Positions 20,523-28,894 of a stretch of DNA of 64,000 nucleotides are shown one piece after another (within the stretch, counting starts at the first letter, position 1; every line of letters starts with the position of its first letter). Location of the stretch: positions 517,618 to 581,617 of the forward strand of contig NZ_QVMG01000001.1 in NCBI RefSeq assembly GCF_010500925.1, in the 5' to 3' direction. Source of the DNA: Parabacteroides sp. 52 (lineage in GTDB: Bacteria; Bacteroidota; Bacteroidia; Bacteroidales; Tannerellaceae). Made by a program: the position numbers and the translations under genes. Below the pieces are notes generated by a model. It was not told where the DNA came from. It searched no databases and was given only the letters and a program-made list of their open reading frames with translations.

Positions 20523-20987
<465 letters not shown>

Positions 20988-21022
20988 TTAAATTATTTTT
21001 ACTGTTATTTATTTCTTAATAT

Positions 21023-22843
21023 TTACGCTTTCTTAAAAGGTACGTAGGCTTTGCCACCGCCCTCAAATTCTGAATTTTTATAATACTCGACGAAGACCAA
21101 GCGGATCGGATGCACCAAGGAGCTGATCATACAAAGTCCGAAGTTCAATCCGTGACCTACTAACAGGATCAGTAGCATACAGACAAACTGCGCCACGCCC
21201 GGCAGACTTTCCGTCATAGACACCGCCAACGAATTGAACACACCTCCCAGGATCGATCCCGTCAGCCCGACTGCAAACAGACGGATATACGACAAGACAT
21301 CGCCCAATAGTCCGAAAACCATATTATAGGTATTCCACAATCCGGCACCGAAATTCAGGAAAACATTCTTGCCCGGTGTATTATACAACAGTGCTATCGC
21401 AAAGCCTAAAGCGGCCACCCCATACAAGGTATAGACAATCGGCTCCGACAAATGGATCTCCAACATCGGAAGTCCAAACACACACGCCAACGCTGCGATC
21501 ACAAACACCCAGGCAAAAGAAGCAAGACTGTATTTAAACCCTCGCTGCACCTTCACCTTGTAGGCGGCAATCGCCTTGGCATACACAATATGGACAATAC
21601 CGATAACAACAGACAAAGTCATCAGGTTATCACTACTCAGGAAATAATTCTTCACGGCTGCAAACTGTGGGATATCCACCAGGGCAATACCAAAGAACGA
21701 ACCGGTCAGCGCACCTACGACTACCGTCATACCGCCCAGCCACTGGAACAGGGTCAGGAAAGGGCGTACACCTTCACTCGCCTTGCGCTTGAAAAAGGTA
21801 CAAAGTAATAGGATCAATAATCCGTAACCACCGTCACCAAAACAAAGTCCGAAGAACAGCATAAAGAAAGGCGCCACGAACGGGGTCGGATCGAACTCCT
21901 GATAATTAGGCAGGGAGTACATCTCCGTGATCGGTTCGAAAAGCTTCGCATAGCTATTATTCTTCAGTTTGATAGGTATCTTATCGTCGTCTTGTATTTC
22001 CAGTTGCTGATAGAAGAAACCCTCTTTATCGAGTTCCTCTTCCATCGTAGCCATTTTATCTTCGGTCACCCAACCTTCGAGGAACATCAGTTTGTCGCCT
22101 GCCTGCCGGTCGGTTTGCACGATCGCGTTGGCCAGGTTAAACTCATTCTGCAATTCCTTATCCAGTTCTTTGAATGTATTGATTTCCGAAACGGCCAATA
22201 TTTTTACCTTTTCATCCGCCAGCCGGATCTCTTCTTTGATCTCCTCATACTGCTGACGCAACTGTGTCAATCCTGCTTCCGGCATCTTCGCCCGCTCGGC
22301 ATCGATATCGATGGCTTCCTTCTCTTTCGTTACCGTCACAAAATAAGAAACCGACTGGAAGTTGTTGACCAGGAAAGCGTTATACGCTTCCCCCCAGGAT
22401 GGTTCGTATTTAGAGGTCGGACAAGAGAAGAAACTCACCACATAACCGCTCTTTCTCAATTCCTCGATCGTCGTCATATCGAAATCGCCCCAGATATCCA
22501 TATAATCCAGGTCTTTCCATATACTTTGTCGTTTGGCTTGCAGTCGGGCTTTCTCTTCCTGCAAATCTTCGAGCGACTGAACCAATGCCATTCCGTCCGC
22601 TTTATTTATTTTGCGCCCCGGAGCCAATTCGAGATCTTTCTCTTCTTTCGTCAGCTTTTCCAACGAACGGATCAGTGTATTCACCCGGTTGCGCTCGGCT
22701 ACCATTCCTTGCAATTCCTGAAAATCAGCAATCGATTTGGTCTCTTTGATATGCACCACACCCAGTTCACGCAGATTGTTAAGGAATTGATTGTATTCCT
22801 TATGATACACCATAAAGGCGTATTTTCTCATCGGTATGATCAT
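21023..22843 (-). CDS. atpI: V-type ATPase subunit I (stator/membrane a-subunit)
   Basis: 606 residues. The first 310 or so are soluble and partly coiled coil (peripheral stalk anchor); from GLCFGDGGYGLLILLL on there are seven to eight membrane segments with the key motif LLGDVLSYIRLFAVGLTG, whose Arg faces the rotor carboxylate, and LLVGHGLNFGL. It forms the ion half-channels with subunit K. Its start overlaps the stop of the D gene by 4 bases. Confidence 0.95.
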   Translation of the reverse strand: MIIPMRKYAFMVYHKEYNQFLNNLRELGVVHIKETKSIADFQELQGMVAERNRVNTLIRSLEKLTKEEKDLELAPGRKINKADGMALVQSLEDLQEEKARLQAKRQSIWKDLDYMDIWGDFDMTTIEELRKSGYVVSFFSCPTSKYEPSWGEAYNAFLVNNFQSVSYFVTVTKEKEAIDIDAERAKMPEAGLTQLRQQYEEIKEEIRLADEKVKILAVSEINTFKELDKELQNEFNLANAIVQTDRQAGDKLMFLEGWVTEDKMATMEEELDKEGFFYQQLEIQDDDKIPIKLKNNSYAKLFEPITEMYSLPNYQEFDPTPFVAPFFMLFFGLCFGDGGYGLLILLLCTFFKRKASEGVRPFLTLFQWLGGMTVVVGALTGSFFGIALVDIPQFAAVKNYFLSSDNLMTLSVVIGIVHIVYAKAIAAYKVKVQRGFKYSLASFAWVFVIAALACVFGLPMLEIHLSEPIVYTLYGVAALGFAIALLYNTPGKNVFLNFGAGLWNTYNMVFGLLGDVLSYIRLFAVGLTGSILGGVFNSLAVSMTESLPGVAQFVCMLLILLVGHGLNFGLCMISSLVHPIRLVFVEYYKNSEFEGGGKAYVPFKKA

Positions 22844-23454
22844 GACGCTTCCTCCTCTTTCTCTTTACGTTTTTCCAGATTCGTCCGCATAATCTTCTGC
22901 GAAGCTTTCGAAAGGCTCTCTTCGTCTTCCATATAACGCTTCACTTTCCGGATCGCATCTTTGTATCCCGGAATCTGCACTTTCTCAAAAAGATTGACTT
23001 TCTGAGTCGTTTTCTTCCGGGCATGCTCCAGTAACTCCAGCTTCATCCCCGAGAACTCGGCTTCGATACCGGTCCGGGCAAGTTGTTTCAGCAACTCGAT
23101 CCCTTCGGTATACCACGAGGGGGTATTGAAGAGACTATAAGGTTTGATTTCAAACTGCACATCGTCGAGCACGGGAATCATCACTCCGGCAAATTTGCGT
23201 GAAGAAAGCGAAACGTCTTTCACACAAATCAGTTCGGGAGTAAATTCATTCCATAGAGCGACCATATTTTGATACCCCATAATCTCAGTCTCCAGCTGAA
23301 GTTCCAATTTCTTCACCTCGTCTTTGGTTCGTTTCACCTCCACACGCAGTGCACTCTCCTTACTTTTGATCGTAGGCAGAGACCGCTCCCGCATTTTCAG
23401 GTTCTTCTCCAATTGTTGAAGTGATGTTTTATTATATTGAAACTTTATTGCCAC
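22840..23454 (-). CDS. atpD: V-type ATPase central stalk subunit D
   Basis: 204 residues, a long alpha-helical hairpin as in all D subunits: the N-terminal coiled coil MAIKFQYNKTSLQQLEKNLK and the C-terminal helix QIPGYKDAIRKVKRYMEDEE, where the ENVRR-like conserved patch of other D subunits is reduced. It is the rotating shaft inside the A3B3 ring. A 103-base gap with a heptad hairpin separates it from the B gene. Confidence 0.9.
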   Translation of the reverse strand: MAIKFQYNKTSLQQLEKNLKMRERSLPTIKSKESALRVEVKRTKDEVKKLELQLETEIMGYQNMVALWNEFTPELICVKDVSLSSRKFAGVMIPVLDDVQFEIKPYSLFNTPSWYTEGIELLKQLARTGIEAEFSGMKLELLEHARKKTTQKVNLFEKVQIPGYKDAIRKVKRYMEDEESLSKASQKIMRTNLEKRKEKEEEAS

Positions 23455-23460
23455 GTTTTC

Positions 23461-23537
23461 TAATTGTTAATTGTTAATTATAAATTATAAGCTAGTCATA
23501 CCAACCTTTATAATTTACAATTTATAATTTATAATTG
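23461..23537. repeat. Heptad hairpin between V-ATPase B and D genes
   Basis: Left arm: heptads TAATTGT, TAATTGT, TAATTAT, AAATTAT from 23461. Right arm: TTTATAA, TTTACAA, TTTATAA, TTTATAA from 23507 to 23534, then TTG. The arms are complementary in part and both have a strict 7-bp period. It lies in the intergenic gap within the operon. Confidence 0.9.
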
Positions 23538-23557
23538 AGACAAGGACTGGAAATGTT

Positions 23558-24868
23558 TCATTTCCAGTATTTGTCGACCAACTCCTGCTTGATATTCACC
23601 TCGGTCGGTTTGAAATATTCACCGAAGAGATTCCAGGCCACATCCAACATCTCGGTGGTATCGAGGTTGACATCGATCGCCAGTAATTTATCCGAATATT
23701 CTTTGGAGAAGGCCAACGTACGGTTGTCGTAGTCTGTCAGGTCGAAACCGTTCTCCATCTTCGTCTTCGCATTGGCGGCATCGGCATATAAGCGGACGGC
23801 GGCATTCATCACCTGCGGATGGTCTTCGCGGGTTTTCTTTCCGGTCACCAATTGTTTCAGACGCGAAAGGCTTCGGAACGGGTCAACGATTACCTTACCG
23901 ATATCACTATCGCGGCGCAGATAAAGCTGTCCTTCGGTGATGTACCCTGTATTATCGGGCACCGCATGGGTGATATCTCCACCGGAAAGGGTCGTCACGG
24001 CAATAATCGTAATCGAACCACCATCGGGGAACTGCACCGCTTTTTCGTAGATCTTCGCCAAATCCGAATAAATCGAACCCGGCATAGAGTCTTTCGACGG
24101 GATCTGGTCCATACGGTTAGACACAATCGCCAACGCATCGGCGTAGTTGGTCATATCGGTCAACAGTACCAATACCTTTTCGTTCTTTTGCACCGCAAAA
24201 TATTCAGCGGCTGTCAATGCCATATCAGGCACCAGGATACGTTCTACGGAAGGATCTTCCGTGGTATTGATAAAACTCACGATACGATCCAATGCACCGG
24301 CATTACTAAATGTATTCTTAAAGAACAGGTAGTCGTCGTTGGTCATCCCCATCCCGCCCAGGATAATCTTATCCGACTGAGCACGCAAGGCAACCATCGC
24401 CATTACCTGGTTGAAAGGTTGGTCCGGATCGGCAAAGAATGGGATCTTCTGTCCGGTCACCAATGTATTGTTCAGGTCGATACCGGCAATACCGGTAGCG
24501 ATCAGTTCCGAAGGTTGCTCACGGCGTACGGGATTCACCGACGGTCCACCGATCTCGACTTCCGTACCTTCGGGTATCGGACCGCCATCGATCGGATCAC
24601 CATAGGCATTGAAGAAGCGGCCGGCCAATTGGTCGCCCACTTTCAGTGTCGGCGCCTTTCCCATAAACACCACTTCGGCATTCGTACGAATCCCTTCCGT
24701 GCCGGAGAAAACCTGCAAGGTCACTTCATCGCCCATAATCTTTACCACCTGAGCCAATTTGCCATCGACCGACGCCAATTCGTCATACCCTACCCCTGTT
24801 GCTTTCAACGAACAGGTAGCCTTTGTAATCTGGGTTATCTTTGTAAATATCTTTTGAAAAGCCTTCAT
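23558..24868 (-). CDS. atpB: V-type ATPase subunit B (regulatory, nucleotide-binding)
   Basis: 436 residues, normal length. It has the beta-barrel N-domain (DELASVDGKLAQVVKIMGDEV), a RecA-like core without a Walker A lysine loop, as expected for the non-catalytic B chain (GQKIPFFADPDQPFNQVMAM), and LVLLTDMTNYADALAIVSN and TGYITEGQLYLRRD, family landmarks. It alternates with A in the A3B3 hexamer. Confidence 0.97.
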   Translation of the reverse strand: MKAFQKIFTKITQITKATCSLKATGVGYDELASVDGKLAQVVKIMGDEVTLQVFSGTEGIRTNAEVVFMGKAPTLKVGDQLAGRFFNAYGDPIDGGPIPEGTEVEIGGPSVNPVRREQPSELIATGIAGIDLNNTLVTGQKIPFFADPDQPFNQVMAMVALRAQSDKIILGGMGMTNDDYLFFKNTFSNAGALDRIVSFINTTEDPSVERILVPDMALTAAEYFAVQKNEKVLVLLTDMTNYADALAIVSNRMDQIPSKDSMPGSIYSDLAKIYEKAVQFPDGGSITIIAVTTLSGGDITHAVPDNTGYITEGQLYLRRDSDIGKVIVDPFRSLSRLKQLVTGKKTREDHPQVMNAAVRLYADAANAKTKMENGFDLTDYDNRTLAFSKEYSDKLLAIDVNLDTTEMLDVAWNLFGEYFKPTEVNIKQELVDKYWK

Positions 24869-24886
24869 ATAAAAACTTCGTTTTTA

Positions 24887-24990
24887 AATTGATAATTGAC
24901 AATTGACAGTTGACAATTAATAGTTCAATTCATAATTCATATCGTATGATCTTTTTCTCATTGTCAATTGTCAATTGTCAATTGTCAACT
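24887..24990. repeat. Heptad hairpin between V-ATPase A and B genes
   Basis: Left arm from 24887: AATTGAT, AATTGAC, AATTGAC, AGTTGAC and degenerate units. Right arm from 24961: four perfect TTGTCAA heptads. The right arm overlaps the stop of the A gene (24971-24973) and encodes its last residues (QLTIDN). Confidence 0.93.
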
Positions 24991-26728
24991 GAATAAGTTC
25001 ATTGAGCTCCTCATTGAACTTATTAAATTTGTCACTCTTGAACTCTGAGTAGTTCATCTGTTTGAGGATGTTGATCATCTTCTTGAAGTAATCGGATACT
25101 TCATTGAAGTTATCAAAATGGAAGTCCGTATTACAGATTCCCACCACTTTATCCAGCATATATTCCTGCCGTTCGAGCGGAGTCACCGAGTCGACATCAT
25201 CGAACGCATCCTGTTGCAGGATCACAAAGTCGATCAGTTCGGATTTCCAGAACACTTCATGATAATCCACAGGCACACCGTCGTCACCCAGGATATTGAT
25301 CTGCTCGGCAATCTCTTTACCACGCAACAAGCGGGTCTTGATCTCATTCACCTTACCGATCCACTCCGCAGAGATATGTCCGGCAATGTATTCCTGGAAT
25401 TCAGGATATTCAAGGTATTTAGAGTAGCTATCGATAGGGTTCACCGCAGGATAACGCTTCTTATCGGCACGATCCTGTTCCAAGGCATAGAAACAACGAG
25501 CTACTTTCTTTGTATTTTCAGTTACCGGCTCTTTCAGGTTACCACCCGCGGGCGATACGGTACCGATAAAGGTGACCGAACCTGATTTTCCGTTATTCAA
25601 CTCTACATATCCGGCACGCGCATAGAAGTTGGCCACGATTGCCGACAAGTCCATCGGGAACGCATCCGGTCCGGGAAGTTCTTCCAGACGGTTCGACATC
25701 TCACGCAAGGCCTGCGCCCAACGGGAAGTAGAGTCGGCCATCAACAACACCTTCAATCCCATGCTACGGTAATACTCGGCAATGGTCATCGCCGTATATA
25801 CGGAAGCTTCACGGGCAGCCACCGGCATGTTCGAGGTATTGGCAATAATAATGGTACGTTCCATCAGTTTGCGCCCCGTATGCGGGTCGGTCAGGTGAGG
25901 GAACTCGGCAAAGATTTCTACGACCTCGTTCGCACGTTCACCACAAGCAGCGATAATCACGATATCGGCCTCAGCTTGTTTAGAGATCGCATGCTGCAAC
26001 ACCGTTTTACCCGTTCCGAACGGTCCGGGGATAAATCCGGTACCACCTTCCACGATCGGATTCAATGTATCCATCGTACGCACGCCGGTCTCCAACAGTT
26101 TGTAGGGACGGGGTTTCTCTTTGTAACAGGTAACCGCTTTCTTTACCGGCCAGCGTTGAATCATATTCACTTTGATATCTTCGCCCTGCTCGTTGGTCAA
26201 GACGGCAATATCATCGACAATGGTATATTCGCCTTCGGCAACCACACTTTTCACCGTATACGTTCCCGTGAAAACAAAAGGAACCATAATCTTATGAGGT
26301 TGGAAGTTTTCATCCACCTCACCCAGCCAGTCACCGGCAGCAACCTTATCGCCAGGTTGAGCGATGGGTTTGAACACCCATTTCTTCTCATTATCCAAAG
26401 CATAGGTATAATCCCCGCGTTGCAGGAAAACACCCTCCATCTTATCCAGGTCATTCTGCAAACCGTCGTAGTTACGCGAGAGCATACCCGGTCCCAAGGT
26501 CACTTCAAGCATATGCCCTTTGAACTCAGCCTCATCGCCTACCCGCATGCCGCGCGTACTTTCAAAGACCTGAACGAAAGCATTCTTGCCGATCACTTTG
26601 ATCACCTCCGACATCAGCTTGACGCCATCGACGGAGATGTAACAAATTTCATTCTGAGAAACCGGTCCATCCACCTCAACGGTTACCAGGTTGGATACGA
26701 TCCCTTTTACTATTCCTTTCGTAGCCAT
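24971..26728 (-). CDS. atpA: V-type ATPase catalytic subunit A
   Basis: 585 residues from the ATG at 26728 (MATKGIVKGI). A 26-codon upstream extension is in frame but consists of repeat-encoded PLTPL words and is rejected. Landmarks: Walker A GPFGTGKTVLQ, the bulge domain typical of A chains between about 115 and 190, GERANEVVEIF and the catalytic site region LLMADSTSRWAQALREMS. It hydrolyses or makes ATP. The C-terminus ends inside a heptad repeat. The operon order is E-DUF2764-A-B-D-I-K. Confidence 0.97.
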   Translation of the reverse strand: MATKGIVKGIVSNLVTVEVDGPVSQNEICYISVDGVKLMSEVIKVIGKNAFVQVFESTRGMRVGDEAEFKGHMLEVTLGPGMLSRNYDGLQNDLDKMEGVFLQRGDYTYALDNEKKWVFKPIAQPGDKVAAGDWLGEVDENFQPHKIMVPFVFTGTYTVKSVVAEGEYTIVDDIAVLTNEQGEDIKVNMIQRWPVKKAVTCYKEKPRPYKLLETGVRTMDTLNPIVEGGTGFIPGPFGTGKTVLQHAISKQAEADIVIIAACGERANEVVEIFAEFPHLTDPHTGRKLMERTIIIANTSNMPVAAREASVYTAMTIAEYYRSMGLKVLLMADSTSRWAQALREMSNRLEELPGPDAFPMDLSAIVANFYARAGYVELNNGKSGSVTFIGTVSPAGGNLKEPVTENTKKVARCFYALEQDRADKKRYPAVNPIDSYSKYLEYPEFQEYIAGHISAEWIGKVNEIKTRLLRGKEIAEQINILGDDGVPVDYHEVFWKSELIDFVILQQDAFDDVDSVTPLERQEYMLDKVVGICNTDFHFDNFNEVSDYFKKMINILKQMNYSEFKSDKFNKFNEELNELIQLTIDN

Positions 26729-26738
26729 TATTAAATTA

Positions 26739-26842
26739 GGAGTTAGAGGAATCAATGGAGTCAGAGGAGTTAAGTATTTGTTGATTTGAAAAGATTGTGT
26801 TGACATTCTTAACTACTTAACTCCTTTAACTTCTTTGACTCC
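26739..26842. repeat. 9-bp word hairpin between DUF2764 and V-ATPase A genes
   Basis: Left arm: GGAGTTAGA, GGAATCAAT, GGAGTCAGA, GGAGTTAAG from 26739, a 9-bp period. Right arm (26800-26842): CTTAACTA, CTTAACTCC, TTTAACTTC, TTTGACTCC. The arms pair imperfectly. It fills the 120-base gap between the two genes. Confidence 0.85.
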
Positions 26843-26848
26843 TTATTA

Positions 26849-27721
26849 TTATTTTGTATTATTCTTTTTAAATTCTTCCAACGCACTATCACTTCCTTTT
26901 TTCATGCCACCGATCAGTTCACGGAATGTCTTTTCACCGGCTATTTTATCCAGCGTGGTCCAGCGTTCGATCATCTCGAGTTTGAGCATATAGGCAAATA
27001 CGCTTTCGACATCAAAGGTTTTAAAGAAAGTCTGCTCTTCCAGCCAGTTCCATTTGAGCTGATCGAGTTTCTTCTCACGCATCAACAGATCGGTCTCTTC
27101 CGTGATCCGTTGCAAGTCGCCCAAATAATCCACCGAATCGCCCAATCCGAAATCACGGGAGTTCGACGTACGCAGGGTCTGTGCGATCTCGTTATTTCCG
27201 ACTATATAAAGTGATTTATCCAAATCGTATTTACGGGCTGTAATAGCTGTCAGTACATTGTTGATATTCAGATTCAGTTCATACCATTCGGCAATAAAGC
27301 GGTTACTGTTCTTCATGGCATAGGCATAATAGAGTCCGGCCAACCGGTCTTCCCAGGATATATTTTTTGCAGCTTCTGTCTCTTTGTTTTCCTCCGCCAG
27401 ATAATCTTGCAAAAAAGTAATCATATAGGTCGGCAACACATGCTTCGGTAGCGGTTCTTCGTCGCGCAAAGCGGTGATCACCTCTTTGTAGTCGAAGTCT
27501 GTCAACTCCCCCCGCGCCTCTCTGCCTCTTTCCGGATGCAGAAGAAGGTTCAATAGATTCTGATTATCCTGTTTCAGAAAAAACAGATCGAACATCTTCT
27601 TATCTTTCGGCGTCAGCGTAATTCCCAGTTCCGCACGAAACTCATCGACGGAAAAAGGGATCTTACTATCATCCAGAGAGAGGTTAGGAAGTCCTGCTAT
27701 TAAGTAATAATATTTACTCAT
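26849..27721 (-). CDS. DUF2764 protein of the V-ATPase operon
   Basis: 290 residues, mostly helical and soluble (MSKYYYLIAGLPNLSLDD at the start, then helices with LPTYMITFLQDYL, WEDRLAGLYYAYAM and NNVLTAITARKYDLDKS). No catalytic motif is visible. It sits between subunits E and A, 2 bases after E, where other V-ATPase operons hold subunit C. Length and helical make-up fit a stand-in for the C (d) subunit, the cup joining stalk and K ring; this is inference from position, not homology that can be read by eye. Confidence 0.85.
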   Translation of the reverse strand: MSKYYYLIAGLPNLSLDDSKIPFSVDEFRAELGITLTPKDKKMFDLFFLKQDNQNLLNLLLHPERGREARGELTDFDYKEVITALRDEEPLPKHVLPTYMITFLQDYLAEENKETEAAKNISWEDRLAGLYYAYAMKNSNRFIAEWYELNLNINNVLTAITARKYDLDKSLYIVGNNEIAQTLRTSNSRDFGLGDSVDYLGDLQRITEETDLLMREKKLDQLKWNWLEEQTFFKTFDVESVFAYMLKLEMIERWTTLDKIAGEKTFRELIGGMKKGSDSALEEFKKNNTK

Positions 27722-27723
27722 GA

Positions 27724-28314
27724 TCAGAACAGCATTTCAATAAGCTGGGGGCGGAGGAATTCTTTAAAGAAAGTAACAAATTCTTCTTCTCCGAAAGTAA
27801 CCTTATAGCTACCATCAGCCGGTACAACGGTGAAAGAGGTATCTTTCCCATTTACCTTTTCTATTTTTATCCCTTTATCGAGCAATTCTTTGGCGTTCGC
27901 TTCAAAATAGGTGGTCAATGCTTCGGCATCAGCGGTCTGTACGGTCAATGCACCGGTCTTCGCCCATTCGCGGGCCATCTCAAGGATTACCTTCTGCATA
28001 AATTCCTTGTCGGTCGTTGCCGCTTTCACACGCGAAGAAGTAACCTCACCGGTTATCAGATTCGTCACTTCGCTCTTCAATGCACCCACAGCCTGGCTGG
28101 CAAACAGTTTCAACTCGGCTTCTGTGTTTTTCTTTAATTCGGCCGCTTTTTTCTCTGCATCTGCGATGATTTTCTGAGCTTCACTTTGGGCGTCGGTAAG
28201 AATCGATTCTTTCTGTGAAAGGGCATCATCGATGATGCGTTTCGCTTCTTCACTCCCTTTTTCCACTCCTTCGCGGTAAATCTTATCAGTCAGTTCCTGA
28301 ATCTTAGTATCCAT
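27724..28314 (-). CDS. atpE: V-type ATPase peripheral stalk subunit E
   Basis: 196 residues: an N-terminal long charged helix rich in Ala/Glu/Lys (EEAKRIIDDALSQKESIL, then AEKKAAELKKNTEAELK) that forms the peripheral stalk coiled coil, and a globular C-terminal domain ending in EEFVTFFKEFLRPQLIEMLF. It normally pairs with a G/H chain, for which no gene is seen here. First gene of the operon. Confidence 0.9.
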   Translation of the reverse strand: MDTKIQELTDKIYREGVEKGSEEAKRIIDDALSQKESILTDAQSEAQKIIADAEKKAAELKKNTEAELKLFASQAVGALKSEVTNLITGEVTSSRVKAATTDKEFMQKVILEMAREWAKTGALTVQTADAEALTTYFEANAKELLDKGIKIEKVNGKDTSFTVVPADGSYKVTFGEEEFVTFFKEFLRPQLIEMLF

Positions 28315-28386
28315 CTCGAATATATAATTTAAAATTGTTTTAGCTTTATCTATGGCATTTCTTCTACAAAAGACAAATAATGCCTA

Positions 28387-28394
28387 CAAAGTTA
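28387..28394 (-). promoter_or_regulatory. -7 box for the V-ATPase operon
   Basis: TAACTTTG on the minus strand, 72 bases before the subunit E start; no TTTG at the expected distance. Confidence 0.45.
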
Positions 28395-28590
28395 AATGTT
28401 TTGATGAATTGACATCTATCGATATTTACTTTTTATTCGTCTCAAACACAGGTTTTATCTCCCCTACCAAAACTTTAAAACACAAGTAGATAATAAGTAT
28501 CTCACTCTCTGTCAGCACCACCGATTATAACAAGAAAAAAAAGATATTATATAACATAAAAAAACCGTCGTTTTTCAGGGGGAAATAAAA

Positions 28591-28698
28591 GTGTCGATAA
28601 TCGTCGACACTTGTGCTGATATATGTCGACACAATTGCTGACATATATCGGCAAAATTGCTGACGTATATCGGCAAAATTGCCGACATACGTCAGCAA
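28591..28698. repeat. Palindromic array, five units, 22-bp period (locus B)
   Basis: Units begin at 28591, 28611, 28635, 28657 and 28679; the last three keep an exact 22-bp step. Typical unit: TTGCTGACGTATATCGGCAA followed by AA, itself an imperfect palindrome. Unit 5 is nearly the reverse complement of unit 4 (one mismatch in 20). It lies in the 580-base gap between the divergent V-ATPase and peptidase genes. The rest of that gap holds two -7 boxes and nothing else recognisable. Confidence 0.93.
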
Positions 28699-28851
28699 TT
28701 TTATTTAACAGCCAATCGCCCCCTCTTAAGAAGCAATTCCGTCACACAGAATCAGGGAAATAAACAATGAATCTATCCGGCAGGCTATATAAACAAAAAA
28801 GAGAGGACGACAAATAAGAATTCTTAACCTTATAGTCTTAAGCAAATTCTC

Positions 28852-28859
28852 TACCTTTG
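28852..28859 (+). promoter_or_regulatory. -7 box for the M24 peptidase gene
   Basis: TACCTTTG, 35 bases before the ATG at 28895. Confidence 0.5.
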
Positions 28860-28894
28860 AACGCCTATATACATAATATTTAGTTGAAAGAAAG

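Noticed and set aside
23819..24892. Long plus-strand frame of 357 codons opposite V-ATPase B
   Set aside because: Composition (very rich in His/Arg/Gly) and full overlap with a certain gene show an antisense shadow; the same holds for 21992-22936 and 25880-26734.
26729..26806. Longer start for V-ATPase A
   Set aside because: The extra 26 codons are repeat words giving PLTPL runs; orthologues start at MATKG-type sequences.
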